In this document: positions 12,226 to 32,645 of the stretch, one piece after another
Layout of the letters: each line of letters begins with the position of its first letter
Numbering within the stretch: position 1 is the first letter of the stretch
NCBI RefSeq assembly: GCF_001039355.2
Contig: NW_019774958.1
Coordinates: forward strand, 1,140,364 to 1,204,363
Direction of reading: 5' to 3'
Length of the DNA: 64,000 bases
Origin: Lingula anatina
Taxonomy: Eukaryota > Brachiopoda > Lingulata > Lingulida > Lingulidae
Made by a program: the position numbers and the translations under genes
The notes under the pieces: model-generated
What the model was told of the DNA's origin: nothing
Seen by the model: only the letters and a program-made list of their open reading frames with translations
Database searches by the model: none

Positions 12226-13344
12226 CCATTGGTTGAAATGATCCACTTCTGTTTGGCAGCCTTGCTCCAGGACTCCACGATGGACTTCCAAGTGACGGTC
12301 TCATTGCTACAGTGAACCAGTTCACAGCGAGATATTGTGGCTGGGGACGCGTTCGCCAGGTGACTCATTTCAAAGATCAAATGGGTCGTGTCTGAAATTT
12401 GTTAATTTATCGCCTCCTGTAATTTCACTAATTTTCATTGAAACTAATGCAGAATGTTGGTTACTACTGTAAACACAACAATCACAGAACAAACTTGGGA
12501 ACAAAAATTGGCCTTTATTTTAAGACCAAAATATTCTGTTAAAATCATCTGAAATACAGATGATGATTTATAAACAGTGCACATCTCTGTAACCAGCAAT
12601 TTTGAAAAGCTAGGGGACATCCTCTAGAAAAATTGGACCTATTTGCCAACCACTAACTGTTTGTGACAAAGAACGGATGCCAAAGAACAGAAGTAAATTT
12701 CAAACTTGAGTATACACTGTTTTCCATCAAGATTTGACTGAACATCTATTTAATAGCAATGAACCTTTTTACATATTAAAAAAAAAGACCAAAAGGCCTT
12801 TAAAAAAATTTTTTATTAAAACACCATACAAAGTATACTTATTAGGGCAGTTAACTAAAGATATTTGTAAGGGGATGTGCAACAGAACAACAGAATAAAA
12901 CTTTCAAAATTTCCATGACTTTTGTACAGCTCATCTTGGCTGGAGTGCCCCCTACCTTGCAGTGCCACCTTCTCTCCACTGGCCAGGCTCAGTAAGCGGT
13001 CACTGTCCAGCATTGTGTTCATGTGCTCTGTCCACAGTGGGTTGACACAGCCGTCCAGGACCACCCACTTGTTGACTGGGGATGGTGTACTGACCAATCC
13101 CTTGTGCTTCTTCTCATCAAAGGTGCTGGAGAAACTCCGCGCAGACTCGTGCTGGGTGTGACAGTCGCGTAGGATGCTAGACAGCAGTCCATCTTTCCAC
13201 AGGCCTGATTGGAAGCTCCCAAATAGCTAGAATATAGAGGCGTTTATGGATAATCTCTAAGTAACATAACACTGTAAGCAACCATATTGTTGATTACTAA
13301 TTGACTTTCATTATTATAAATTAATAAATGTACTAGTACCATAA

Positions 13345-13387
<43 letters not shown>

Positions 13388-16211
13388 ACAAGCAAATATA
13401 GAAATATAGAAAGAAAGAGCCAAATAAAAAAAAAGAAAAGAAAAAAGGAAATCATCACAGTAGAGTGTATTAACCTACCTCCTCTGTGGAGAAAGCATTG
13501 GGGTTGAAGGTGTTGATCTCAATCTTAGGATACTGGATCCTCTTGGCCTTGTTCACATCCTTCAGTAATGTGGACAGCTTTTCGGCCACACTAGACGTGC
13601 TCTTGGACACCTTGCGGAACCTGGACAATGCATTGGACTCTCTCTTCTCCGTGTTCTCTGTTAGTAGCTGGAAGGTGAGGGGGGAATTACGTGACATCTG
13701 TTAGCCTGATTCTAAGCAATTTGCAAGCATCACTTCCTATTAATATCTACTGTGAAGAATAAAACTGCAATGTGCACAATTGAGAAAACTGTTCAACAAA
13801 CTGCAAAGTGCTTGTGGTAGATAAAAGTGCAACACAGCTACTTGTATCATATGATAATCATGTTATGTCAAATATTTATATTATGAGTTTATATGTGAAA
13901 TGTGCTCCCCATTTTCTAAAAAAATTCTATGAAATCATATATGGGTAAATTGCAACTTCTAGAAGAAAAGCTCTGTACCCATTTAGAGTACAACAGAATA
14001 TTGCAAAATCTTGAATACAAAAATACTAAAGACAATTAAGTTCACTTGGTTGATTTATTAAAAATGCTACGAATTCAATTTAAAATTATGGCAAAATAAT
14101 TTTCCAAATATTTTATGTAGTATAAAAGAGTAAAGCCAAGATAATAAAATCTTCTATTAAAAATACAACGTGTTGCAAATAAGAGACTTCCTGAAAGAAA
14201 AAAGCCTTGATGAAATCTGTGCATTATTCAAAAGTACAAAATCCTATCTATGCATTTCAGTAAACACCAACAAATAAGAACTGAAAACTGAAATGTGCTG
14301 CTACAGCAAAATGTCCAGTGTGTGAGCTGGGTGCTGGTGAAAATTGACCTTGACCTACTTTTGGGGTCACCCAATGTTTCTTTTCTCTGGCTGTCTTCAG
14401 CTCGGTAAACTGATGAGAAATTACATTGATTTATATTCCAATGTAAATAAACATCATCATGTAAAAACAATGTATCAGCATCACGAATAAATGTAAATAC
14501 AAATGTTTTAAAAAAGGGAAAGCTTTTGTCTATCTCAATGTACAGAAATAAAGATTTCTTTTCTTTTTTTTAAATTTTTCTTACATTTTAATTTCTTTTA
14601 ATTTATGGTGTTATTACAAAACGTTTTGTATTTTCCAGATTCAAGAACTATATTAATTTTCTGAAAATGAAATTTCTTCATTTCAATACAAATACTACAA
14701 TCAATTCAATTTGATAACCTGTCAAATGACTTTGTCCCTCTACTCTTCATTCTTTCCACTGATAGCACAAAAGGTAACACATTTACATATGCCTTTGTAT
14801 ACATTTACATAAATTTAAAATGTACGTACTATCCAGTGAATCCATACCACCCTGAATTTATTGGTCTAGAGAGCAGTCTGCAGTAAAACTACAGTGTATA
14901 AAAAGATATAAAGATGGCATACCACTCTCACCTTTAATTTCTGTTGGCTGTGAAAGGCGATTCCCTTGTCCTTAATTTCATCCTTGTTGTCATCTTTATC
15001 TGGCTCTGGAGGCCGAGAGTGTAAGGAATTCATGGCCCGCGCCAGTGTCTGGTACGCTGTGGTCTTCCCACTCCCAGCTGGTCCAATCAGAATCACTCCC
15101 TTCCCATGATTCATTGCAGTGTTGAGCTGTAGAATCTGAAGAGGGGAATTTTGTAACTATCAATCTTAGCTTTGTGCTTCAGGTGAAGAATATGCATTCA
15201 AGAAGCAACTTCTGGACATTCGCAAAGTATATAATTTTTTACACAAATGATATAGCACCATCTTGTTCTTCAATGATCTATCTTCACTGAAAATTTATGC
15301 GTGTTTGTAAGGAATTGTAAAATGAGTGGATGACAAGAAATCAGATACAAACAAATAAGAGATTGTCTAGAATAAAATACAATTGATTTGCAAGTTACAT
15401 ACAATAGAAATGTGTATTTTTTGGGGGAAGAAAGCCATCCTTCAAGACTCAGTTGCCAATGAAGTATGTGCTTTAAAAAATTTAACATTGAAAATTCATT
15501 TTGTTATGTATAGAATTAGTATATAGATTGAGTAAATATAAAAGGCAACTCTGAGGACAGCCATACTTTGTTGACGTGGGCCTGTGTCGCCTGCAGGTTG
15601 TCCAGTGCCATCTGCTCCTGAACTGCTGACACAAGGTCAGGGTCGTATCCAAGGACACCAGACTTAGGACGCACACTCTGTGGAAACACATCTCTGGTCA
15701 GGCTTTTCAAAAGTGCAATGTCATCCTGGTCAGCCATCTTGGGAATCAAGGTGGTGTTGATGGCGTAGACGATGGCAAATTCTTGTCTTGTGCTACTGTC
15801 TTCGAGGATAGATGGGCTGGTCTCTGCAAGAAAATTACTTTTGTTTTATTAAACCGATAAACAAATTAGTAGTATTCATCATATTTAACTATTTACTACA
15901 GTTATTAAATATTAGTTTTCATTTATCTCTGTGGATATATACATACATGCACAGTAATAACATTTGCATACAAATAAGTACATACAGGTATACGAATAAA
16001 AAATAAAGGTTGGTTGAAAAGCCACAGCTTTATATGTATATATTACAAACTTTAAATGAAGAATCGCAACAAATAAAAAGGTTTCTGTACCAGAGTCATT
16101 AGCAGAGACATCCTCAAACAGGTTTCTATTGCTGCTGAGTCTGCTGTGAGCCACAGTGACAACTGTTTTCATTGTTCTTAGACTGAAGTTGTACTGCTCT
16201 TTTCTTGGAAG
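12226..16211 (-). CDS. DNHD1: Dynein heavy-chain-like protein (DNHD1 type), AAA2 exons (partial gene, exons 45-51)
   Basis: Exons in gene order are 16091-16211, 15567-15823, 14932-15135, 14359-14409, 13479-13667, 12956-13226 and 12226-12391, about residues 2128-2546. They encode the AAA2 module. The P-loop is GPAGSGKT (about 2271-2278). It is followed by a long Lys/Asp-rich loop, the N-P-x-A-F-S-T-E-E-L-F-G stretch (classically NPKAI..ELYG) and Walker-B-like KWVVLDG ending near 2460. LWTEHMNTMLD follows, then the sensor-side ANASPATISRC (about 2504-2514). The 51-nt exon at 14359-14409 is inferred from good splice sites and exact phase-0 fit. The last exon ends in phase 2 at a GTGAG donor, so the transcript continues, but no later exon was recognised in the window. 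Confidence 0.9.
12400..12955. other. Intron between the last two dynein exons found
   Basis: AT-rich, with no conserved motif seen. An A-rich stretch lies at 12779-12786. Confidence 0.6.
13341..13388. repeat. (AAAT)n microsatellite
   Basis: About 11 tandem AAAT units in an intron of the dynein-like gene. Confidence 0.95.
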
Positions 16212-16503
16212 CTGGATAATATAATTTCCAAACATTTGCAAATTAAATACTTTATAAATTTCTAAAATTATTAGTGATACTTAACCATTTGATTTAATTA
16301 TGTAACTGAAAACTCACTAAAACCTTCAACCTTCTACATGTTATACCTTTTTATTTTTAACATATCATTACTGTTTAGGTCAATCATGTCCAGTACACAG
16401 AATACACATGTTCAAATGATGACATATCAGTAAAAAAAACAAAATGTAAAACATCAATTTTTAAATGACCACATTTAACCTACTCTTATAACAGAATATA
16501 TGA

Positions 16504-16505
<2 letters not shown>

Positions 16506-16549
<44 letters not shown>
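16506..16549. repeat. (TG)n microsatellite
   Basis: About 22 TG units, about 25 bp intronic of the donor at 16576 of the exon starting at 16577. Confidence 0.95.
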
Positions 16550-16552
<3 letters not shown>

Positions 16553-16576
16553 CATGGGTGTGATACGTAGTCTCAC

Positions 16577-19500
16577 CTGTGTCTTCAATAATTCAAAAAG
16601 CACCCCAAGTTTCTTGGCCAAGATCTTGTGGTCTGAGCAGCCATTGCAGTACAGCATCATCTCCAGTATCTGGTGAGTGTCGGGGTGGATCAGGGCACAC
16701 GGACGCATCTGGAGCTGATCAGGAAAATAATTCATTTCATGCTCACACTCATTTTAAGTGTTAGGTTTCTGATAATGTTATTTGAAAAACACAAGGTATA
16801 TATTAATGAAAAATGTATTCATGTAAATGTATCATCTTACCCTTAAATTATCAGGAATTTCAGCAAACCCCTTTCCTTCAGAGTTGACAGTCATGAAGCA
16901 GCCATAATTGGCATTGGCTTTGAGCAGTTTCCCATTGAATAACACATTCCCCAGAAACACTGGCCTGTGCACTGGCTCATGAAGCAGCACCTTGTAGTCT
17001 GGCTTGGGTTTGTATGGACGGTATGTGGCATGTTCTGGAACATTGGGAAGTATATATGTAAACAAAATAAGTTGGTAAGTCATCAAAACTGAGCTAAATC
17101 AGTATTGTAAATGACATCACTGAGCACTCAAAGAAAAGAGAGCTCCTGTGCATGTGCTTTCTCTTTCTCTATTACTTTCATATAACCATTTTGAATTTGG
17201 CTGCCATATTGAATTAATTAATTTTTTTTTTTTACATAGTGATTGATGACAGCTGTGAACTATTTGTCAATGAATAAAACACTGAATCTCACTTAACATC
17301 CTTAAGTTTTTAATCTAGACTAAACTTTCCTAGAACTGTAAAAAGTTACACATTCTTTGCCATATATTTAATATCGAAACAAAACCAAAACCATAACTTA
17401 TCAACCAGTCCCTTAAGTCTTACCAACAAACAGTGATGGTGGTTTGTTGCTCTTGTATAATTCAGACTCCTTGATCTCAATCTCTTTCTCTATGGAGTGT
17501 CTCCTCTCCCTCCTTGGCACCCAGGCCTCACCAAAATAGGTAGACAGACCCTCATCCTGGGGGAATAAAAGTATAAGAACTCTTAGAAAAAAACAAAACA
17601 AATGTTTATACGTTCTTATATTTGTTTGGGTTTTGATATGTATAAGGTAATGTCAGGATGGAATATGGGTGATGTTGGGTGATCTTTTTTTTTCTATACA
17701 AGTTGCAAGGAATTTAATTATTATCGAAATGCAAATCAGTTCTGAACTGTACAGGAATACACACTTTTGTCTTAAAATTGATACCTTGTCTTAAAATTTG
17801 TGCCTATAATGTTTATTTCAGTAGAAATACATCATATCAAAGGGCAAACAAAAACCTGGATGTATTTATGCTATACTATTTGAAAATGCCGAATAATCTA
17901 GGCAACCTTTAATGAGGTTCTTTAGATATTAGGTAAATGATCCAGAAAACTTCTTAGTATGATACACAGTCACATATATGTACAAGTCTAGAACTGACTG
18001 TTTTTACTTAACCTGACACTTGTTTTATAGTATTCTTTAAAAGTTCTCTATAATAGAAAAGAGGGAAGAACACTGATAATTTTAAAAGTTTACACAAACA
18101 CAACAGGCTTTTTGTAAGCTGAAACATCATGCTTAAGCTTTGAGTTTCAAAGTTTCAATAAATTGTAGCAAATGAAAGCCATTTCCAACACAGGCTGAAC
18201 ATACATTTTTGAAAGTTTCAGAATGTTGAATTAACACATCATCAAGGACTTCCACTTGTATCAAAAATTTACATCAAAAATGGTTTTACCTGTTTAGATG
18301 ATAGTAGCAACAAAGCACCAAGCAAGACAAATGTTTTAAATTAAAGTCACTCTTTCACAGGTCTTGTGAAGTGGTATTTATAGTGACTATGATAATGGAT
18401 ATACACTGTCTATTGGAGCCACATGTTACAGTGCTGAATACACCTACATCTACCAGTATTAAACAATGGAAGCGATCTACACTGCCATTGATTTCTAAGT
18501 TTTAAAAGTGCTTTAAGTTACATTCTGTTCTTTCTACTGTATAATTATGTAGTGTGTTGTCATGTGCTTTCTAACCCTTAGTCTATACATGTTCCAATGT
18601 AGCATTCTATTAGAAATTTACAATTATGTAAAAAAAAAAAAAATTACAATAAAAGTTCAGTTATTTTTAGAAAAAAATCTGTATTGCCTCTTGTTATTAA
18701 CTAACAATTATTATTGTGAGTCATAATTTTGCTATTCTACCTGTAATTCAAACACATCACTTCCATTATCAGCCACCAGTACTTAAAGAACTGACATATA
18801 TCAGTATTTTTTTAACTTTGTGCATAAAAACAGGACCAATAAAGTTATTTGTTTATTGCACTCTCAAACCATGTGCCAAACCTTTAAAACCTCCACTGCA
18901 ATAAAAATGCATGCAATTATGGAAGAAGACAAAAAACATGATGTGTAAACTGGAAAAAAAGTCAATCAGACTCCACACAAATCTTTTCATGCAATGTAAG
19001 AACAGTGCCAACCGTCCACTCCCTGAGGCTCAGAGGGCTAGCAATGCCTCTCCCCCACCCAGTATACTGCCTCACTATGGGACCATTCCCACACATATTT
19101 GGATCGATCTATCTCCCTGCGAAGTCTCACTAAATTGCTATCGACTTAACTAGCATAAATGTCTGTTACATCTAGTAAAGCTGTTAGGGGGTAGTTATCT
19201 TTACCCCCTAGCTGATTCGGTAGGCGTAGCAGACATGTGAGCTGATAGCGATTAAGCGAGAACCTCCAGGGAGTTAGGTTGATCCAGATGGATCAATCTA
19301 AGTATGGGAACCCAGTCTAATATACTGTATAGAGGAGAGTCACTGAAGGTAGCCAGAACCCCAGGGTGTACCAATCAGAAGGTAATCAGTCATCAAACCA
19401 CTACAGTGAAGTCAGTGTTTTACAACTATACCATCAGTCCTACTGGAACTCTGAAAACATAGGCTACCTCCTGAAGTAAGAGTATGACCACAGTAAGTTA

Positions 19501-21824
19501 TTTATTATCAATAAACATGCAATATTGTACTTGTCTATATTTTGTCTTGTTATTAAATGGTCACTTCAATGAAATGGTTTTACTTTTACTGTTTAATAGA
19601 TTGAGCAAAATACGTTTATGTCCAATTACTAAGTAAAACATTGAAATGACCATCTAAATTTAAACAATATACAGTGTACATGCAATTGTAAGAATAACAT
19701 GCAATGATATTTCTATTATTGATGACCTGAAATAAAACTTGTAAAATTGAAAGAGGAATGAAAAAAGGAGAAAACAAAAGTATATCTAATATTTGTCTGA
19801 TATACAAAGAAAGAAAAATAAATGATAGATTGAGAAGACAGTTAAACTTTGTTCATTTTCTTCACTGGCAATTTAAACATAATATCACAAGAAGCTATGA
19901 ATTTGAAATAGATATTTTTACGGACAAATTGTCACTTCTAATTCAATTAACCATATTGATCATATCCCACAGTGACTTACATTATATCCATGTGGCACCG
20001 TATTCTGTCTCTCTAGGTCCTCCTTAGTGTCTGCACTGGGTAATGAATGCAAGGTGGTCAGTGAGTTCCGCCTCACCACGCGGCCGCCATGTGTCACGCT
20101 GCTGGAGCCCTCCTCCTTGTTCACAAATGTTTTCTGAAAATTTCATAACACAGAAGAAAAATCACAACATGAAGGCATGAGAAATTAGCTTGTGGTAAAG
20201 TGAAAAAGTTCTCCTGGCAAGTATTCCAAGTTATAAAAGTAACCAGTATGTTAGGCTGTTGACTGGACCTCCACCTGGTGGTGGAACATTAAACTACTGT
20301 GATCTTCACAGCATGGTTAACAGTGGAAACTGCCTTAATAGAGTTTCATTTAAACTATGAATTTTAATGTGACCTATTATAAAATTAATAGTATCCTACA
20401 TTCTTTTGTCACAAAAATAAATAAAAGAATAAACAGATGACATAATAAATAATAATAAACAAATAAATGTCAACTGACCATAGCGTGGCATCAACAGAAT
20501 GATGTATTTAATTCTATTATAATATTTAGACTATTTTTTAAAAATACAGGGTATCTCTCAGTCTTATAATTTTGTATAATTAATTAGAGGAAAACAAGAT
20601 AAACAACTGTAATGAACAGAAATAATGAAACAGTTTTTACTCTAAGTATCATTAGTATCCAAGAGATGAAGAAATTGGTGTTGTAAACATAAGAGCCAAT
20701 TATATTAGGAAGGACAAACTCAAAGCTGATTTCAGCAGCAGTGGCAAAACATAAAGTGTTAGCAGGTAGTATAAAGCAACTGGACTGTTATCATCCTAAT
20801 GTCAGGTTAAGCACTGCACTAGAAACAGGTTAGTAATGCACAGTATCAAATAATAATAAATAAATTCAATTAAAAATAACAATAAATGGACATTGGTAAC
20901 TTGTTTTGATCAAATTTGATTATTTTTCCTTTGGACAATTTATTTGAAAGATTGTTTGTAGGTGCATCATATTACATTTAATTTGGGATACGGCACAGCA
21001 CAAATCATAAAGGTCAGTGTAAAAATTTGAGGACAAAGGGTTTTCAAAAGATTAAAGAAACATCTACTACAGGTCTACATTTCATCTAAGCTCTTTAAAA
21101 GCAATAGTAAGTGAAGCTGTGACAGCTGCTGCAGTTGCTAATACAATATAATAGTATCATTGGCGCTGTCATTAAAATACATGAATACCATCTAGTGCAG
21201 TAACTTCCAATTAGCCAATGACTTATACTACATTTATTATTTTATATTTTGCTTCATGAAAAATTTGCCTAAAATTTACGAGCAAGAAAGGGTCCCAGAA
21301 TACATTACCTGTAGATATAGTCTATACTTTCTCCGCGTGCCTCTAGAGTTCTTATCATAGAAAATTTTCACTCCAAACTAATAAAACCAAAGCATTGTGA
21401 AAATAAGAAATAAGATGTGAAATAAAAGAAGGAAAATGTGAACTTAGTGACAAGTAAGTAAAGATTTATCAGTAATTCAATCCATGCAAGTTATCTAGAT
21501 ATAATGTTAGTAGTATTAGAGAAAGTGCTCTCCGGACTTTAACTTAGATAAAAGACTAGAATTCAAAGAACTTATTCAGAAAAAAGTACTAATGTAATAT
21601 AATATAAGTTACACACTAATATCTTCAAACAACAGAAAGTTATAAAATTAAAAACTTAAAAAAGATATTACAGTAACTACAAAATTAATGTTAATGCAAA
21701 ACACATGCTTTAATAATAGCATAAAATTCTTTGTTACACTAAAATATTTTGTAAACATAAGCAGTGCAACAACAGAGGCATGCTTTATACATGCAATGCA
21801 ATAATTATCCCCCTTTACAGTTAG

Positions 21825-21868
<44 letters not shown>

Positions 21869-22287
21869 AACACACACACACACACACACTCTCTCTCTCT
21901 TTCTCTTCCAGGGAGATAGGATTAATTCAGGATTGAACAGACCAATAAAGACCAGTTGTAAACTGTAAAACCAGATTATCTTGTGACAGAGGCTAGGGTT
22001 CAACCAAAATTTTATCTTTATCATCCTATTCACAGCTCTCTCTCTCCCCCCCCCCTCCTCCAAGCCCTTAATTACCTTGTCATATCTGGGTTGTCCTCTA
22101 ATGCCATATTGGTTATGACTGGAGGTACCCAGGCAGTGGAGAGCAGTCTTCAGATACTCGATCTGTTGGGCAAATACTGACATCAAACCTGAAATCAGGG
22201 AAAGTAACTCTGCACCCCTTAATTAAAAAACTGAGTTTCTGCTCACTTATCTTATCCTTATATTTTGCCATGAAAAAGGGACATTGG

Positions 22288-22319
<32 letters not shown>

Positions 22320-22919
22320 GGTGTCTGAGCTGCTGCTAACTTCCTCCTTGCAATAATAATACCAGGAATGTCAGGTTGCATTAGATCTAGAACACTTTAT
22401 GTTTCGACAAATAATAAAATTACACATTACCATGAATATTTTGGAGAACACTATCTTATACACTATAATCAAAAATTATTTTTAAAATTTCACTGTACAA
22501 CTCAGTGACACTTACAGGCAAAGTACAAACTTAATATGTAATTCCAAATAGATTCAAATTTGATGTGTCTATATCCTTTCCACTTACCTTTGGTCAGTCT
22601 GTCTGTGTCATCAAACACTGTCCAGCTACCAGACTGGACCATACCACTCAGATACTGGTTCAGCAGAGGCAGCGTCAGCTCACTGTTACAGTTCACAGTC
22701 ACACAGTGACGGCCCAGGGTCTGAATTGACAGGGAAAAACAAGATGTAAACTGTTACAATATTTGTAAAATTTTGAAAATTATAATGATTTGTACTACGT
22801 ATTGTTGTATTTTATTTGCCAAATGTGTATTTATGAAAGCAAGCAATTGTAATAGAGAAAGTATGCTGTTCTATGCTCAATGAACTAATAATAATTTTTT
22901 TCATAATAATCAATTTCTT

Positions 22920-22962
<43 letters not shown>

Positions 22963-23349
22963 ATAATAATACATAATTTGCCACTGATTAAAGGAAACAA
23001 GTCTCTCATTAGTTTTTAATATATATTTTTTCAAAACAACATAATCTGTGCTTGGCTGGTAAAAAATGTCAGAATAACCAACCCAGCATTATCTGTACCT
23101 TAGCCAAGTCTTTGATAGTCTCAGACTTCCCAGTGGCAGCTGGTCCCACCAGAGTACCACAGTGGAACGTCCTCAAGGCCAAGGTCAAGGTCAGATAGGC
23201 CCTTTCAGTCAGTGGCGTAAACACGAGTCTTTCAGAGGGTCCAAGATACTCATGATCGTAGAGGAAGGTTGCGCCCAGTTGTTGTATGGTGCAGGGTGTG
23301 AACTGGAACCCCGTAGATACGCTGGTCTTCACGCGGGCCATGCTATCCT
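16577..23349 (-). CDS. DNHD1: Dynein heavy-chain-like protein (DNHD1 type), AAA1 exons with insertion (exons 37-44)
   Basis: Exons in gene order are 23099-23349, 22588-22720, 22076-22188, 21309-21377, 19981-20133, 17424-17556, 16841-17034 and 16577-16714, about residues 1733-2127. AAA1 begins with the family's F-x-Y-x-x-E-Y-x-G...R-L-V-x-T-P-L-T-x-R block. P-loop GPAATGKSET lies at about 1801-1810. The Walker B equivalent is VFDDTDRL (about 1851-1858) where ordinary dyneins have CFDEFNRI. AQQIEYLKTAL follows. Charged, probably disordered sequence then interrupts the module (about 1899-2016, exons 40-42), before CFMTVNSEGKG..IPDNLR replaces the usual FITMNPGYAGRTELPDNL. In conventional dyneins AAA1 is the main ATPase site, so motor activity of this product is doubtful. 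Confidence 0.9.
17557..19980. other. 2.4-kb dynein intron containing a MITE
   Basis: No exon seen on either strand. It contains the inverted-repeat element at about 19079-19317. Frames at 18716-19153 on the plus strand are not supported by any motif. Confidence 0.6.
19079..19317 (+). mobile_element. MITE, 'GATCGATCTA' family, copy 1
   Basis: About 240 bp with subterminal inverted repeats (GGATCGATCTATC... and ...GATCCAGATGGATCAATCTA) inside decayed ends containing 'CCCATAG'-like sequence. The core includes 'gaagtctcacta', 'aagctgttagggggta' and 'cagggagttagg', shared with the copies at 31.8 and 49.0 kb. It has no coding capacity. It is more diverged than the other two copies, and its target duplication is unclear. 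Confidence 0.75.
21831..21901. repeat. Compound (CT)n-(CA)n-(CT)n microsatellite
   Basis: CT units flank a CA tract broken by one 'caaaca'. It lies in the intron between exons 39 and 40 of the dynein-like gene. Confidence 0.95.
22289..22315. repeat. Poly(A) tract
   Basis: About 25 consecutive A on the plus strand in a dynein intron. No adjacent element was recognised as its source. Confidence 0.85.
22921..22961. repeat. (ATT)n microsatellite
   Basis: About 13 ATT units in a dynein intron. Confidence 0.95.
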
Positions 23350-23570
23350 CTGGAGTAGAAGATAAGGAAATATTTCAGGAAGAATTCGTAAAAATCTGTT
23401 GGCTAAAGAACAGCATTTTACAAGAAGGATTGTAACCTACCGATAAACTGTGCTAAAAATAAGGGTAGAAACTGACCCTTAATAACTGCATACCATATAT
23501 ACACCAAAGATACATATTAATGTAAAAGAAGCATTAACCATATTTCAAACATCACTTCCAATTTTCCTAC

Positions 23571-30914
<7,344 letters not shown>

Positions 30915-31764
30915 CTGAAATATACCAACACTTCATTAGCAGGGAGGACTGGTAAAGATGGAAGAATTTTATTCAACTTCAGTATTATTTCTTCTGATCT
31001 AAGCTTTTGGAATTCAAACCAGATGTAAAATACCTGGTAACATCAAGCAAAATGAAATATTTATTGGTACACCAAAAAGAAAACAACTTTATCATTTAGT
31101 CTTATTATATCATATTCTTATACAGAAAATAATGAAATATATTGCCATGACTCCATATTTAGAACAATTGATGAATTATGTGAATGAAAATGAGTAAGCA
31201 TACATGTAAGTGAAAGCTGCATAATATCTATAGGTACATATCAATATAAATATATACATATATTGACTTAGCATATTTCATGAGTTTATAAATAAAACTC
31301 AGTGCACTAGCTGCAAGGTCAATTTATCAAAAACATCAAAGGCTACATCCTCCCATTAAAACAATGGTTATAATTTATGCTTCAAGAAGTAGAACAGTTA
31401 CTGCCCTCTCAGGTGGAAAGCTATGATAATTCATCATCAGGCAATCAGTGAAATTTATCTGTCAGTTGGCACAAACATGCACTATTTCTCAAACCCTCAC
31501 TTAAATATCTAGGCAATGGTTGGGGCCATGACATTCCTCAAGTTACACTTCTCCCTTCTCTCAGGCATGACACTTCACACAGGAGCTACTTCAGAAATGG
31601 GTCAGCTCAATCAATCAACTTTCAGAAAAGTCTTAAAAAAGATTTTGAGTGTAATGGCTTCAAAGACAGTAATTCAAGTTTAACAGATGTATTGCACTAA
31701 ATCATTCTTAGGTCATGGCAAGTTGGTAAAATTGTGCTGGAACCAAAAATAGATTGAATGACTA

Positions 31765-31991
31765 ACACCCCATTTCCATAGATTTTTAGATCGATCTATC
31801 CCTGTGGGGAGTCTCACTAGATTACTGTCAGCTTGGCCGGCTTAAGCGTCTGTCCTGCCTACTAAAAGCTGTAAGGGGGTATTTAACTATGGTGTCCGCT
31901 CGGCTGACTGCAATTTAGCCTGAACCCCCAGGGAGTTAGGTCGATCTAAAACTTAATCTTTAGACCGATCTAAATCTCTGGGAAAGCACCC
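31765..31991 (+). mobile_element. MITE, 'GATCGATCTA' family, copy 2
   Basis: 227-bp element flanked by TAA on both sides (31762-31764 and 31992-31994), a likely 3-bp target-site duplication. The left end is CACCCCATTTCCATAGATTT; the right end read inward is GGGTGCTTTCCCAGAGATTT. Both are followed by TAGATCGATC-like sequence. A 3-bp TAA target and G/C-rich tips fit a PIF/Harbinger-type MITE; that assignment is inference. Confidence 0.85.
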
Positions 31992-32255
31992 TAAGGATGT
32001 ACACTGGATGACCACCCCCTGTGGCACCCTCTAACATGACAGATGGCCAATCTCCACCACTCTCTTCTAAAACAATTCAGATCTCAAGCCATCTGTGTAT
32101 TACAACTATTAATATCACCACTATTATTACTATAATATGCCAAATGTACATGTATTGTAGAGATCAAGCTAACAAATACACCAATTCTACAATTTCATGC
32201 TCAGTAAATGTCATTATTAGGAATCTACAGCAGGCCTAAGGGTCTACACACATAC

Positions 32256-32259
32256 AAAA

Positions 32260-32306
<47 letters not shown>

Positions 32307-32339
32307 AAAACAAACAAACAAATAAATAAATAAATAAAT
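32256..32339. repeat. (AAAT)n microsatellite
   Basis: About 20 AAAT units interrupted by AAAC units. Confidence 0.95.
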
Positions 32340-32645
32340 TAAGTCAGCAGGTTCCCTGGCTAAAAATTTAATTACCACCATAACATGGTCACATGGCAAG
32401 TCTTACCCTATCAGGAGCAGTGTAACAGCACTCTCATGGAAATCCTAGTCAACTAAAACAAGGAAATGACTTGTGAACTGGGGGACAGACCTACCCCTTG
32501 TAACCCTCAATTTTGAAGATAAAAGTCTCCAACAAGAAGTCACTGTTACTGTATCTAGACTACCAGTGGTCAAGACATCTGCAGGAGAAGAGGACCCTCA
32601 GCTCATCCTACCGACCCAGCCTTAATTCACAACTTTTCCAGAAAG

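Noticed and set aside
22289-22315. Poly(A) tract as the tail of a retroposed gene
   Set aside because: No retrocopy sequence or target duplication was recognised next to it.
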